A stretch of 64,000 nucleotides of DNA from Ypsolopha sequella (GCA_934047225.1 OW204012.1:3782001-3846000); one strand, 5' to 3'; shown: positions 1 through 12,588, counted from the stretch's first letter. A program made the numbers and translations. The notes: generated by a model from the sequence alone, not told the origin.

Positions 1-53
1 GTGTTTTCGCTTGGAGTGACAGTGACAAAAATAAAATTCGCATAGCCTCTTAA
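1..53. mobile_element. TTAA-bounded MITE, family 5 (cut by window edge)
   Basis: The first 53 bases match the end of the elements at 20097-20520 and 26014-26303: a GGAGTGACAGTGACAAAAAT block followed by GCATAGCCTCTTAA. Only this terminus lies in the window. Same family as those two copies by direct reading; superfamily unknown. Confidence 0.6.
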
Positions 54-712
54 CTCGAGAACTGCTAACGGATTTGGATGCGGTTTTCTTTATTATCATT
101 GTAATGACCCTGGTCAATATAAGAGGTGTTGATAAAACGACCGCCAAGCCGCGGGCAAAAGCTAGTCTATTTATAAATCTAGACTGACTATAGACTTTAA
201 CCCTTATATGCATCCTGTTGCCAAATGGCAACATATAATATATTTTTTAATTTTACTTGTGTAATTGTTTTTTCTTACGTATATTTTTCTTCCTGCAAGA
301 CTATTGTATGATGAAAAATAATCACGGAATAAAATAAAAATATGTAAAATTTTGTTTTATTTGCTTTTTTTTTAATGTATACAAACATAATTTTGCAGTT
401 GTAAAAAAAATGGTCACAATCTGAAAATAAAAGGTCGCGAAAAAAAACCATGAAAATTTCATGCTTTAGTTTTATTAAATAGGATTTTTGTAAACTAGTG
501 TCAAATGACTGTACCAACTGATAAAAAAAAATTAAAAAATAAACAATTTTTTATACTAATTTGAAAAAAAAATGTCTTTGATTTTATACCATTTTACCCC
601 CTTAAAAACGAAAAAAGTTTATTTTTTATTTTTCCCATAATTCTGGACCTATATCATATATCTATCATATATCCCATTTTCATTTAAAAAGAAAAAGTCA
701 TGCATTTAAGGG

Positions 713-1206
713 TTAAGAGGCTTCAGAAGCAAAAGTGCTTTTAGAGACGTTTTTGAATTGCTTTAAACTTTCTACATGAATATTACAAAACTTCGAAAAA
801 TATATATGAGATTTATGTACCCATGTCCCGTAATTGTGATGTTTTAAAAACTTTAAAGCTCTAACCTACAACGAGTAAATAAATACCTTTACAATGCTTC
901 AAAATGGTTTAAAAAACTGATAAAATGTTTAAACTTTTATAATTCAAAAAAGTCAAGGTTAATTCTTGAACACAGACACGAGCAATACCAAAATCTAACA
1001 TAATGACGTTTAAAACTTCTAAATATCAAATGTAACATATGTAAAAAGTATTATTTTCTCTATTTTGCGCTATCCGGTGACGCAGCGATCGTCGTAACAG
1101 CCACTTTGCAATGCACTCTAATATGAACGTTATTTCTATTTTGTTTCTGTTGATATTTGTACCGACACATTTCGAGCTGCTAATCTAGCTTACTGAAGCC
1201 CCTTAA
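713..1206 (+). mobile_element. TTAA-bounded MITE, family 2, copy 1 (494 bp)
   Basis: Starts TTAAGAGGCTTCA and ends TGAAGCCCCTTAA, so the ends are inverted repeats that include TTAA. A copy of exactly the same length lies inverted at 37764-38257. The interior holds the block CGTCGTAACAGCCAC followed by GAACGTTATTTC and TTGATATTTGTACCGACA, which recurs in other TTAA families here. No coding capacity. TTAA flanks suggest piggyBac-type mobilisation (inference). Confidence 0.8.
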
Positions 1207-1234
1207 TATAAAACTCCTAAGCTTCTATTTAGAA

Positions 1235-1296
1235 CCAAAATGGTTGATGCACCGAAAAGGGGAATTTTCCCCTTTTCGGTGCATCAACCATTTTGG
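1235..1296. repeat. Perfect 62 bp palindrome (30 bp arms, 2 nt loop)
   Basis: The arms 1235-1264 and 1267-1296 are exact reverse complements around TT. The arm starts CCAAAATGGTTGATGCACCG. It lies 28 bp past the MITE that ends at 1206. I found no second copy in the window. Confidence 0.9.
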
Positions 1297-2239
1297 ACAG
1301 ACATTAAAACCATGTAAAAAGACATTCAAAAGCCTACAAAATAAAGTCCAATATTGGTCAATTTTTTATTCCGTGACAGACAAAATTGCTCATTTAATCA
1401 TATTTGTTGCGATCAAACATAATAATTGTTTAATGGAGTAATTTTTTTGCAATTTTGTTCGATGTGAATAAAATTGTCAAGCGCTAGTGATGTCACGAAA
1501 TGGATTTTGAATATCCGGTCTTTAGGTTAAATATTCTCGCGCATGGGCGTATATTAGGGCCTTTAAGAGGACAGTCCCATAACAACACAATTTATTCTTC
1601 CTTGTTTGAAGAACCTAGTAAAACTAGATATAACAAAATATTAAGTATTTCTGCCAAGAATAGTATACATTTTATCGGAACAGAATCTTTAGAAGTAATT
1701 CCAATACGTAAGAAATAAAAAAGCTAAAAAAAAACAAAGTTTTCATGTCAAGGTTTAAGATTGTTTCACCAAAAACCTGTGCATATTGTTAAAGTATTAA
1801 AAACTGTACACATTTTATTAAACTCTGGAATGAACAACTATTTCATAAAATGCTTAGTTTTCTATGTAATAAAATTTGGGTAAAAAAACATTCTTTTTGA
1901 CTTTTCAAACTCGTTTTTTTAACTCACACTCATGTTTTAACAACCTCTTTATGAACCAGTTTCATAATATATTACTATTAACATATAGGTAAAGAGAGAA
2001 AACCATTTTGACATTGGTTATGGTAGCTGTTTCGGGATGTCGCCGCTCAGTTTACGGATATAATCCGCCGAATATCCGATTGTATAAAATTAAGTTCCCT
2101 CACTAAACAAAATCGGTTCACCCTATCAAAGCAGTCAAAGAGCAAATATAATTTCGAATAATTTCTAAATTGGTCTCTTCCTTCCGCAATAATGCGATTT
2201 CCGAGAGAACTCTATAAAATGGTGACTAAAACTAGAGTA
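1297..2239. other. AT-rich intergenic sequence, nothing recognised
   Basis: Short ORFs only, with no motif I recognise. One tract (1500-1718) is open for 72 codons but has no recognisable domain. Confidence 0.5.
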
Positions 2240-2512
2240 TCTCACACGGCTCACACACGCTGGGCAGGCGGGTTGGTGAGCGCAGTGCCGGAACCTTCGC
2301 ACCAGTGACGACGCTGCCCGTCACTAGTCTGTTCCATATAAGGCCCGGCTATTAGGGATGGATATACCGCCATCCATCGGTCCCAGGCATGGTGGGCATG
2401 GTTTTTTGCCTGTGAGCTGTCCTCTTACTCTCCCCCGAAATACTTCGAGGGGGTCTCCAAGTAAGATGGTCGTACCTCCACAGTCGAGCCCGGCATCAGC
2501 TCTACCACCAGA
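2240..2512 (-). mobile_element. SINE-like dispersed repeat S, copy 1
   Basis: On the minus strand it reads through GAGCTGATGCCGGGCTCGA, ACCCCCTCGAAGTA, GACAGCTCACAGGCAAAAAA, the TGGATGGCGGTATATCCATC hairpin and GGGTTGGTGAGC blocks. The same order is seen at 10235-10757, 49495-49665 and 61220-61530. This copy stops before the shared 3' tail. Confidence 0.7.
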
Positions 2513-2699
2513 TACAACAAATTTTATGCAAATGAATAAACAAAAGGCAATTCGGTCGATCGTTTATCGTTCGAGCATACACATCTCTGACGCATGCATA
2601 GAAAGTGTGATATTCGTCTATCTACCTAGGGATTCCTGTAAGCCGCATTATCTGAAACACAAGATATTAACATTTCCATCTGTTTATATACTGGAAATG

Positions 2700-3000
2700 G
2701 CCATCCATCCATCCATCCATCCATCCATCCATCAGCCCGTATTCGTCCACTGCTGGCCATAGGCCTCCCCCATATTACGCCACTCTTGGCGGTCCTCAGT
2801 CATCCTCATCCAGCCGCCACCCGCAACGTCCTTCAGATCGTCAGTCCAGCGGGCACGAGGGCGGCCTACGCTGCGCTGCGCTGTACGTGGTCTCCATTCC
2901 AATGCCGTACGGCCCCAACGGTTATCACGTCGGCGACAAATATGGCCAGTCCACTGCCACTTCAACTGCACGCCAATACCACAGTGCTGGAAATGGCAGT
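2700..3000 (-). pseudogene. LINE reverse-transcriptase C-terminus, 3' end of copy 1
   Basis: On the minus strand this encodes the C-terminal tail typical of a non-LTR retrotransposon polyprotein of the kind related to nematode F52C9.6. Visible hallmarks are WQWTGHICRR, DNRWG, EWRPRT, RSVGRPRARWTDDL and the terminal GEAYGQQWTNTG before the stop. The frame is open for about 90 codons but the RT core is absent, so it is 5'-truncated. The stop is followed by a (GATG)n tail, read as (CCAT)n on the plus strand at 2700-2732. The same fragment recurs at 25212-25460. Clade (RTE/CR1/Jockey) not resolved. Confidence 0.75.
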
Positions 3001-3732
3001 CTTTGTGAATTCTAACCAAGGTCTATTTGAATTCCACAATAGTAAAATACATTGCACTAAAGTAAAAGCCTTCCTTCGGAATACAGAACTATTTAAATCC
3101 AGTATATTTGGTATGTCAACTAGCATTTATAATAAGCTTCCTCAATCTTTTAGGGTTATTGATAATAAAGCCAATTCTGAAGGCTTTAATTTTAGTTTTA
3201 GTGCTGTCAAAGCTTAAAATTTTCTAAAGAAATTTAGCTTCTAATCCTAACTCTTAAGGACTATTTTCTTTATTGCATAATAGTTCATAGTTGTTAAGCA
3301 GAGAAACTAAATTACTTTGGAATAATGTTAGCTTTGACAGCTCTAAAACTAAAATTAAAGCCTTCAGAATCGACTTACTATAGCTAATTATGCAATATAA
3401 TGATATGCTATGTGTGTTATTTTTGACCAGATGATATTTTCAATATGAATATTGTCATATTTAAAAGAAAATTACGAGAATTCCTATTAAAAATACTTAT
3501 TACTCTGTCGTGGATTTTTTAATGATGACATTTGATTCTATATTTTACTTGTTATAATTTTTGCCAGTATATTTATAAATTGTGTGAATTTGTGTGTTGT
3601 TAATATTTAAGGTTTAAAAAATAATTTGTACACCAAAACGGCAGAGCACACGGCACTATATAAATTGTTACACCTGTATTTTACCTGTATCTCAACAATT
3701 AAAACATTTTGATTTGATTTGATTTGATTTTT
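3000..3732 (+). mobile_element. LINE 3' region with (GATTT)n tail, interrupted by a foldback
   Basis: Residues encoded at about 3050-3165 include IYNKLPQSFRVID, resembling the post-RT segment of Jockey-like LINEs. The segment ends in repeated GATTT at 3706-3730, a common LINE tail. A foldback element (3170-3371) breaks the reading frame. Assignment to LINE is inference from the weak motif plus the tail. Confidence 0.45.
3170..3371. mobile_element. Small foldback MITE (about 200 bp), copy 1
   Basis: The left arm runs AAGCCAATTCTGAAGGCTTT...AGTGCTGTCAAAGCTTA. The right arm is the inverse, ending AAAGCCTTCAGAATCG. A second copy with the same arms and a shorter centre lies at 22748-22918. Confidence 0.75.
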
Positions 3733-4145
3733 CCTACTGCGCTCTCACGCATACCTACCGCGTTTGTTAATGTGCAAGAGAGCAAGTATGATGTAAAGAT
3801 TGTATCGATGGCGCGTGCTAGACCTCCTGGCACAAAATCTCAAGTCTCAAGTACTATTTTAATCAGAAGTTTTAACCCAGTGAGGATGTGGTGCAGAATC
3901 GCACGCTTAGGATGAGGAGGGTCATTTTGACCCTATATTTCATTTTTAATTGTTACATGTTTTTTTTTTTCAGTGTAGTTTTATGCTTGAACGTTCAATA
4001 ATATATTATTTTAGGGTTTACCATAAAAAATACACATTTTAGGGTACAGATCTTGAAGTTTTATTAGTTTTACTAAATGCGTACAACATAATCAACTTTG
4101 GCAGAACTCAACGTTTTAAACTAAATTATGTATAAAATAGAGTCA

Positions 4146-4415
4146 TATACAAGGTGACTTTTTGATCATCGTCCAAATTCATACTGGAGGCTTGATAAGT
4201 GATCAGTATCATGGATCGATAACAATTTTGGTGAAATTCGTAAAATGAAATTTCGACTCCCCATAGTGATTCACCTGGGACTGGAACAGAATTTCTATGG
4301 GAAGCCGAAATTTCATATTACGAATTTCACAAAAATTGTTACTGATCCAAGATACTGATCACTTATCAAGCCTCCAGTATAAATTTGGACGATGATCAAA
4401 AAGTCACCTTGTATA
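4146..4415. mobile_element. Foldback MITE family A, copy 1 (270 bp)
   Basis: Long inverted repeat with arms of about 120 bp. It begins TATACAAGGTGACTTTTTG and ends with the inverse. The centre carries CCCATAGTGATTCACC. The copy at 36931-37199 has the same ends and centre. No ORF; transposase partner unknown. Confidence 0.85.
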
Positions 4416-4662
4416 CCTTTTTCTGCGTCTGCACACATACATGTAGCTCTTCTCTCAGTCCCCGCCAACTGGAGAACGGTGTGCGGCAGGCAGGGGGCGT
4501 CATTAGCGACATCTATCGAGATAACCAATAACATACGACCACGTGACAAAAAACTGCAAACTTTTGAAAATGAGCGGGGTAATATTGACCCCTCCTCATC
4601 CTCGGCGGGTTAAACAGTTGGATGAAAAGAACGTAATTCAGATCTCGAGCATCTATCTAATT

Positions 4663-5178
4663 TTAACGGGACACCTGACGCTAAAACATCAACACAACAA
4701 CACCAGATTTTCAAGGGTTCATTGGAAGAAACTAGGTCTCTCCTCATATTGAAGAAAAATATATTTGATTTATCGATCTTTTATCTAGGGATTACACCTT
4801 TAAACAATGTTTTAGGATTAATAGTATTTTCAAAAAAAAAAAGCTTTTCACCCTCTTTTTTTGGTTTTCAAACGTTCGTTTTAAAGACGCGGTTAAGAGA
4901 TCAACTTGTTTTTAATTTTATAAAATAGGCAATAGAAATATGAAGGGATGTTACCTAAATCCAATATTTTTCTCCCTACAAAATATTTCAGTATTACCTA
5001 AAACACACACCAATTTGTTGTTTCGCTGCGTGATCACTAAGTATTACGCGTCCAAGAACAAAAGGCCAAAGAGCCAACATATAATCGCCTCTAAAAAAAG
5101 CAAATAAGGTCTTTGCCATTAGACTTATTGTGCTGGACGGGTAATGAAACAAGTTGCTAGGGTATGCCATACTCTTAA
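4663..5178 (+). mobile_element. TTAA-bounded MITE, family 3, copy 1
   Basis: Begins TTAACGGGACACCTGACGCT and ends GGTATGCCATACTCTTAA. An inverted copy lies at 42816-43306 and partial copies at about 60440-60821 and 21875-22735. Apart from TTAA the two ends are not obviously inverted repeats. Confidence 0.7.
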
Positions 5179-5591
5179 TATTGGATACACGAACCAGTAC
5201 AACATTGAGAAAGGAACTACGAAGCCCACAATTCACTCAAGACTCCTTGTAACGGAACGTAACGGGTCTATTAAGGCACCCGATATAATTAATTCCGATC
5301 GAAAAGGTGTTGATTGCTATCGGTAGCAATACTTGGTACTGTCACATAGTTCAGTGCCTTATAAGCGAGATTAAACGTACTGGAAATGCATTAACACGTC
5401 AAACGGAACGGTGTGTGTAAACCGGACCGCGTGAAAGACCTAAAAAAATAAACTGTCAGTGACGTTTTTACTTTTGACCGACTTCGAAAATGGAGGGTCT
5501 TCGTTAGTCGCGAATGCATGTATGTTTGTTAGCTCACTTATTATTAATTTTATACGTCTCATTTAAATCTATTTTATATTGTATTATGTGG

Positions 5592-5772
5592 AACAGACTG
5601 GAGATGGGCAGCGGCGTCACTGGTGCGAGGGTTCCGGCACCGCGCTCACCAACCCGCCTGCCCAGCGTGTGTGAATATGTGCAATTCTTCCAGGATGACC
5701 GCCGGGGGTGGCAAAGTCCTGGAAAGGCTTATGTCCAGCAGTGGACTAACTAGGCTGATGGAAGGATGATAT
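5592..5772 (+). mobile_element. SINE-like repeat S, 3' half
   Basis: Starts at GGAACAGACTGGAGATGGGC and runs through the CCGGCACCGCGCTCACC and TGACCGCCGGG blocks. It ends with the 3' tail TATGTCCAGCAGTGGACTAA plus GCTGATGGAAGGATG. The tail matches that of the LINE fragments at 2700-3000 and 25212-25460. Confidence 0.7.
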
Positions 5773-7224
5773 TGGTTTTGTGTTTAATTATTCTGGTTCA
5801 GGAAGAATATGAAATAAGTTTTTTTTTCATGTTTTGCAGAAAAAGTCTAAATCTTTCGGCACGTCGTCGTCGTCATCGTTTTCTACTCCCTGTATACAAA
5901 TGTTAAAAAAAAACGCAAAAATAAAAGAAAAACAATTGTCCATTTATTTTAAGTAATTATTCAGCATCAATTACGCCAACTTCTCGCAGTAAGTTGTAGA
6001 AACAAACGCTTATTTGAAAGTCGGCGTAATTTTTCTAGAAATTATTTTTGCGCCGTATATTGTTGGTGGCCAGTCAATTTATATTATAATCTTTTATAAT
6101 TGAAACAAATTAATAGGCCAATGAAACTGTTTATTAAGCTAAAGGAATGTTTATTAAATACCTTTTCCGTATTAAATATCTTTTAGTACCGATTAAAAGT
6201 GTTAATTCTTGGTCAAACGAACAGAATTTTTCCTTCTACGATTCTAAAAGCATGACTAATGTATTGAAATTTGAATTTTATGCATTATTATGATATTTAA
6301 TGGGTTTCAATGACAATGTAACGCTATTAATTACCGTTAATGTGCTGCATATTGTTAAAATACCCTTATATTTTGTATAAATTAATATTTTTGTACCTTT
6401 TAGAAGTCTAATTTATAGATTTTTAGCGTAAGATATATGGAGGTATCTAGTTGAAGCTGTTACTGATATCGTTGACAAATCGTATAATTCGGCATATCAC
6501 GATTTGCCTAGGCAGATCGTAAAGTAAGAAATCAAAAGTCAAAAATAGATACAACGACGCACGGAGCGAGTTTAGGTGTAAATTAATTTGTCCTTTTAAC
6601 AGAATTACGTTCTGCCTAGGCAAATCGTCATATTCCAAATTCAACGATATGCCAACGAAAATTATAAATAAAAAAAAATAGTAGCAGACATTGAAGACAA
6701 TTTAAGTGTATGAAAATTTTATGGAGAATTTCCGGGACGGATCTGTATTATAGAATCATTCGAATTTCAATTCGCATATGAATCCGCATGATTCGCATAC
6801 GAAAACTCGAAATCAGTACCTATTTTTGAAAATTCTCTCCGTGAATTCTGCAACGAGTGGTCTGACCCACTCGTTTTCCGATTTCTACTAGTAGAAACTA
6901 TGCAAGAATGACAAGCAAGACTACAAGACTACAAACTTGTCGGTGGATTCATCACAATCAATAATGCGCTCTAATATTGAAAAATTATGGAACATCGTGA
7001 TGCCACGGATATGTTTGTCGATTTGTAGTATAGAAATCAAAATGTAATTTTTCCTTTTAAAACCTACCCGCTAAGATAAAATCATATTATGAACATTTAA
7101 TTTAACATAAAATTTAACTATGTATTAACTTAGATTAATCAATTTACTTATGTGGTAGATTGTAATAGCACCGCAAACAAACCCCTAAGGGTTTAAGTGG
7201 TGTATATTTGAAATATGTTTGTGC

Positions 7225-7237
7225 AACTGTATGTGTG

Positions 7238-7268
<31 letters not shown>

Positions 7269-7270
7269 GA
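7225..7270. repeat. (AAAT)n microsatellite
   Basis: About ten consecutive AAAT units, likely the tail of an older retroposon. Confidence 0.8.
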
Positions 7271-8939
7271 CATTGGATTGAACTGACAAGTAAAAATTTG
7301 TTGATTGATGCATAACCTAAAGTAGAAGTGTTTTGGAATTTGTTTGTGTTTTCGCAACAATGGTGAGCCTCGAAGTGTTTATTGTATAGAATTACAGAGG
7401 AAGAGGAGGAAGAAGAAGAACGGGCACGGAAACGATGTTATGGATTTTCATTTTCTATCCATATGCTAAGTTTGTAACAACTTCGCTCATTTGGCTTAGT
7501 CGTTTTTGGCTAGGCCGTGGACAGTGACCACATCGAAAGACATTTATTTTTATTTATTTATTTATAACATTTGCAATGAAAAATCCTGAAAATAAAACAA
7601 TCATTTTGCTACGGTAGTGAGAGAAACATTGCCTATAAAGGTTTCAATACCCAATTGACCCTTGAAAATTAACCAAACAAGTCAGTAATTACGGCAACAA
7701 TTACGGAACCCTCAACGATCCCAATTTCTCTAAACAAATGACAGAAAATGAAACCGAAACTACTAACACCTTTGAATCGCAATATCGTGCCTTGAAATAA
7801 AACCATTATTTTCTTCTCTCGGATCAACTTGTCAATCAAAACCAAGCTCTATGCTGTAGGCGGTAAGGCTGTTTATTGATTGGTTGATCGGAGTATGCAA
7901 GTTAGCAAGCGTATTAAGCGAAATAGCTGGTTTGTGCGCAGGCGCGTCGTGTGTGGTCTCCAGTTGATTGGATCGGAGTTTACTCTACATGGAGATTTAT
8001 TTTATAGTCTTCAAACTTACCAGAAATGGTTAAGTAAAGTATGCGGTTGGAGATATTAGAGGGAGTGCAAGAGATTTGCGGTGGGAAGAGAGAGATAGCG
8101 ACAGCTAATTAATTTGTGGTAACCTAAGTTTCTATTACTAAAAGATTCGTGTTTAAAATTCATTATTATTATAATAATGAATCCTAAACTCTTAAATCTA
8201 TTACTCTTGACCTCAGTGCCAGAGTGTGACATATTTTTTGACAGATTGATGGATTTAATGCGAGAGTGCTTAAGGTTCTGTGAGAAAGATGCTTCTCTGA
8301 CTATGTCCCTACATATAAACTGTTAGATTCATTATTTTGTATTGCCATATGACGAATTTTAATATAATGTGTAAACTATATGTTTGTGAAGGTTTTTGTT
8401 TTTATTTGTATTTGTAAAAACTTAATTAAGCAGTGCAATGGATATCTATCTGTAATGCTGTATAAATAATAAATAAATAAATAAATATTAGTCAGATTTC
8501 GCTTTACTAGTTTCACTGTAATCGTACTGTTTCTTCAGAGGCAAACAGAATTACGCGACGGTTCACCCTTCTGCATTTAAATTAGTAATTATTTAATATG
8601 AATTACCTAATAACCCCAACCACGGCTCCACGAGGGATCTCTGCTGAGTTTGAGGGCTAATAGTTACCATTGGACTCTCTAATTTATTACGATTTTTCGT
8701 AAGTGATTGGCGTGTAAAGCCATAATTTCATTGTACTCTTGAGAAATATTGCATTTTAAAACGTAGAACTTTAATGAAATAGTAAAAATAAGTAAAGACA
8801 ACACACACAAATTGGTTTTGCCAATAACTTCATGGCACTGACCAATCCGATACTAAGTTAGTGTACAGCACCATCTCAAAGAACACAACAGTAAAAGAAA
8901 AACATCCAAATACGTTCTTTTTCTTAAACATAGATCTAG

Positions 8940-9262
8940 ATCATAGATTTAGTCAGCCGCCTGGATTCGTGCTGGGGGCTCGGTTGGTGATCAGTGAACC
9001 TTGTTCCTGGTCCCTGGCCGGGTTTCCGGTATGGGTTCGGGTGGTTGATTGGATTTCACCTTGTATAATAATATTTTACCTATAATTTTAATCGTTTATA
9101 TATGGCTACATAAATTAAATAAACATTTAATCTAAGTAGTTCATGTACACTTATTATTCTATTACATATATTTTTATAGATTAAAATTTGACTTGTGAAA
9201 CGTGTATTATATATACCTACTTTACAAAATAAACTTTTTTAATTTTGAATTTTGAATTTAGA
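8940..9262 (+). mobile_element. Dispersed repeat E with (TTGAATTT)n tail, copy 1
   Basis: Shares CAGCCGCCTGGATTCGTGCT, CTTGTTCCTGGTCCCTGG and TTGGATTTCACCTTGTATAA with copies at 46745-47170 and 51130-51860. It ends in a TTTGAATTTTGAATTT tail. All copies carry a short frame reading PPGFVLGARL, which reflects repeat conservation. The (TTGAATTT)n tail suggests a LINE or SINE 3' end. Confidence 0.7.
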
Positions 9263-9529
9263 ATTTTCTAGATAATGTTACTGGACTCAGCCTAAAATAT
9301 TACAATAACAGTCCATAGAGATCCCACAATTTGATGACAGTATTTGTGTGGAGGTTTGAACGTGACGACTCCTCTTAAGTTGCTACTTAAGGTTGGTAGG
9401 ATGTCTAGGATTGAAGGATACACCATTCTGTACTATGTAAAAAAAAAATTGCGGTATATTCAGCCGATATATCAGTAAGATAGCTAAGTTTCCTGGGCGC
9501 TTGGAAGACCACAACACAAACCCTCCATC

Positions 9530-9927
9530 TTAAGGCGAATGGATACGCCAACTGCAATTTGGACCTGTCTTTGAAGGCCTACTCCTCCCACACGGGTGGT
9601 CCAAAAACTTTTATAAAAATATATAATAGGCATTATAGAGTCAAAAATAAATTTTAAGTTTCATAAACTGTTTTTCTATTGTAAGTTTCACCAAATTATA
9701 GGAAATTATTAGATCTAAAAAATTTAAGTTCAAATTTTTTTTTCCGTTCATGGCGTCCGTGTGAAAAGTATTATTTTCTCTTATTTTGCGCTAGCCGGAA
9801 GCGCAGTGGTTGTCGTAACAGCCACTTTTCAAGGCACGCTGAAATGAACGTTATTTCAATGGTGTTTCCGTTGATATTTGTACCGACACACATTTAGTTG
9901 CTTATTTGGCGTTGTCATACGCCTTAA
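9530..9927 (+). mobile_element. TTAA-bounded MITE, family 4 (398 bp)
   Basis: The ends TTAAGGCGAATGGATACGCC and GGCGTTGTCATACGCCTTAA form an imperfect inverted repeat including TTAA. The interior holds GTCGTAACAGCCACTTTT and TTGATATTTGTACCGACACA, the core shared with families 1 and 2. A degraded relative seems to begin near 10764 and run to about 11100. Confidence 0.7.
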
Positions 9928-10234
9928 AATGACCTAAATACTGTAGAGCAAACTTCCTCCCGTATCAACTACAACTAGTTTCGCCTCCGACAAGACCGCA
10001 AAGCGCGGCGTCTACCAGTCAACCCGTCCGTTTTATACCTCGTCCCGATATTTATGCGATTCTCGTCCTTAACCTTCTATCATAATGACTATGATTGGGA
10101 ACTTTTGATATGGTGCCATCTTTGTAATGTGCTTTTGCTCTGATGATCTGATCACAACGACGCATGTATGATCTCTTATTGATTTGTTAATAGGCATTCA
10201 ACTTCAGGCATTTTATAAAGTTACCTTTAAGGTG

Positions 10235-10757
10235 GGTAAGGTGGTAGAGCTGATGCCGGGCTCGATTGTGGAGGTACCACCATCTTACTTGTAGACCCCC
10301 TCGAAGTAATTCGGGGGAGAGTAAGAAGACAGCTCACAGGCAAAAAACCAGGAGGCCCACCATGCCTGGGACCGATGGATGGCGGTATATCCATCCCTAA
10401 TAGCCGGGCCTTATATTTATTTTTATTTATTATTTACATTTATACTACACAATCTTTACAGGCTAACCTAATGCGATTGGTAACAAATTATATTTAAAGC
10501 AGTTTTTGTGAACTCCGTCACAAATCGGTACCAGTAAGGTTGTCGATTCTGTTGAAAAGATGGAGTGCCTTTATATGGAACAGACTGGTGACGGGCACCG
10601 GCGTCACTGGTGCGAGGGTTCCGGCACCGCGCTCACCAACCCGCCTGCCCAGCGTGTGTGAGTATGGGCAATTCTTCCAGAATGACCGCCGGGAGTGGCA
10701 AAGTCTTGGAAAGACTTATGTCCAGCAGTGGACGAACTAGGCTGATGGATGGATAGA
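10235..10757 (+). mobile_element. SINE-like repeat S, full-length copy with an insertion
   Basis: The most complete copy, from GAGCTGATGCCGGGCTCGAT to the tail TATGTCCAGCAGTGGACGAA followed by GGCTGATGGATGGAT. About 160 bp of unrelated sequence (10414-10573) interrupts it, bounded by CCTTATA/CCTTTATA. These may be target duplications of a later insertion. Near-continuous copies without the insert exist at 61220-61530. Confidence 0.75.
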
Positions 10758-11479
10758 CCTTTAAGGTGAATACATACTCGAACTGCAATATTAGACCTGT
10801 TTTTGAAGGCCTATTTACTTCTATACGGGGGTCTAAATACAAAAAAAAAACATACTATAGGCGTACCATAATAAAAAAAAAATAAAGCTACCAAATTTTT
10901 CCTTTGTTACTTTTGACAGAAAAAAGACGAAAGTTTTCTTTGATTAATTCTTTTACTATTTCCGAACACCTGAAGCGATTTAAGGGCCCGTAATCCCTGA
11001 CATTATCCCTTATTTTGCAACAAGTAGAACTGAACCTTTTATTATAGTTTAAAATAGCGCGCTCTGAGCCGTGGCTGTTACGACACCCGAAATATCGCGC
11101 ACTCTTGAAAAACTCATTTTTCGCTCAAAAAACATTTTAACGATGAAATTTTCAGAAAACTATCCGCAAAAGTACTAACTAAATTACATTTTTCTTAATT
11201 TACTATAATTTTCTTACGATTGGTAATGTAAATTTTATATAAAACGAAAAAACCATGCAAAGTTGACCAAGTTTCGGTTTTTTTTTCGATCGAGCAAAGT
11301 ATAACGTATCGCGTTTTGAAAAAATCTGCAGAAAGGATATTATCTAAGATTTGTCAAACACAAAATATCACAATTTCATAGTTTAAAATGAATCAGAAAA
11401 GAGACAAAGTGGGGATAAGTCCCCCTTAATGAATGTTTACACTGTTGATTGTTGGCACTTGGTGGAACTTGGAATACAT

Positions 11480-11780
11480 AATGAACAGAAAATCACTTGT
11501 ACTATCACACAAATTTATTTAATACTTCCTGACCGGTTTCGCCTTTATGGCATTATCAAAGGAATTAATATAAGATCTTAATTACACAATAAATAGTTTA
11601 CATCAGCCAGTGCGATCAATTGATCAATTGATCGAATTGTTGATCGCACTGGCTGATGTAAACTATTTATTGTGTAATTAAGATCTTGTAATAATTCCTT
11701 TGATAATGCCATAAAGGCGAAACCGGTCAGGAAGTATTAAATAAATTTGTGGGATAGTACAAGTGATTTTCTGTTCATTA
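11480..11780. repeat. 301 bp palindrome (about 145 bp arms)
   Basis: The left arm starts TAATGAACAGAAAATCACTT and the right arm ends with its reverse complement at 11780. The centre is the self-complementary GATCAATTGATC region near 11625-11645. The arms differ by few bases. It contains a CCTGACCGGTTTCGCC block. Probably a foldback element; no second copy seen in the window. Confidence 0.85.
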
Positions 11781-12059
11781 TCCCCCTTAATGATTCTTTC
11801 ACCATGTAGTTCTTTAAAAATATTGTTCAAAAATTTTTTCACATATAGCATAAGGTAGATAGCTACCAATCATGGCTTTTATGAATCATTTTTGGTGCCC
11901 AATAATGAAATATAATTGGGTATTTCGACCCAAGAGCTTCTTGGGTCTTAATTATGATGTTTAGTCACCACAAGATTTTGCAGGCCCTAAGGGTTTATAG
12001 TCCCTTTTTATAATCACGTGGTTTCGAGTCAAGAAATGCCATCCATATTTTATGTAACA

Positions 12060-12588
12060 CTAGCGACCCTCCCCGGCTTCGCACGGGTGCAATGCTAATA
12101 CTAAATATACTACAGAAATTTATAAGCACGCGCCGCCGGCCCCCTGGCCGGTACCGCCGCAACCGCTATGTCCCTGAAAATATTCATTTAAATTACATGC
12201 TGTAATGGGCCATATTGATCTATATTATATGCACAATGTATTTAAGGTAGGTACTTAATTGGATAAGGATTAATGCTGTATTGCTTAAAATCGCTTCGTA
12301 AATAAGCCATTATTTCTCGTAAAAAGTAAAGGATTCAAAATGGTTATTGTGGGTTATCCTATCCCTAAGAGATAACCCACAATGATAATATACAATTCCA
12401 GGCTTTTTTGTAGACATTTTTAATCTATCTCGTAGGGTTCAGCCAGCGTTTGCAATGTAAGCGCAGAAAAATGTGTTTATTTACGAGATCACATTAGAAA
12501 CCTCTAAAATTATCAGTGTTTCGCCACATCTAAGCATACATAGGGAGACAGACAGCGAGAAGCGACTTTGTTTTATACTATGTAGTGA
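12060..12588 (-). mobile_element. Non-autonomous Helitron (529 bp)
   Basis: On the minus strand it begins TCACTACATAGTATAAAACA after a host A. It ends with the GC-rich hairpin ACCCGTGCGAAGCCGGGG...GTCGCTAG before a host T. A 5' TC, 3' CTRR (here CTAG), a subterminal hairpin and an A/T target are the accepted Helitron signature. No Rep/helicase coding sequence is present, so it is non-autonomous. Confidence 0.85.

Noticed and set aside
2358..2762. 134-codon plus-strand ORF as a protein gene
   Set aside because: It is the antisense of repeat S followed by other repeat sequence and a (CCAT)n run; no protein family resemblance.
2786..3217. 143-codon plus-strand ORF as a gene
   Set aside because: Antisense of the LINE C-terminus joined to another LINE-like segment; the coding sense of the first part is minus.
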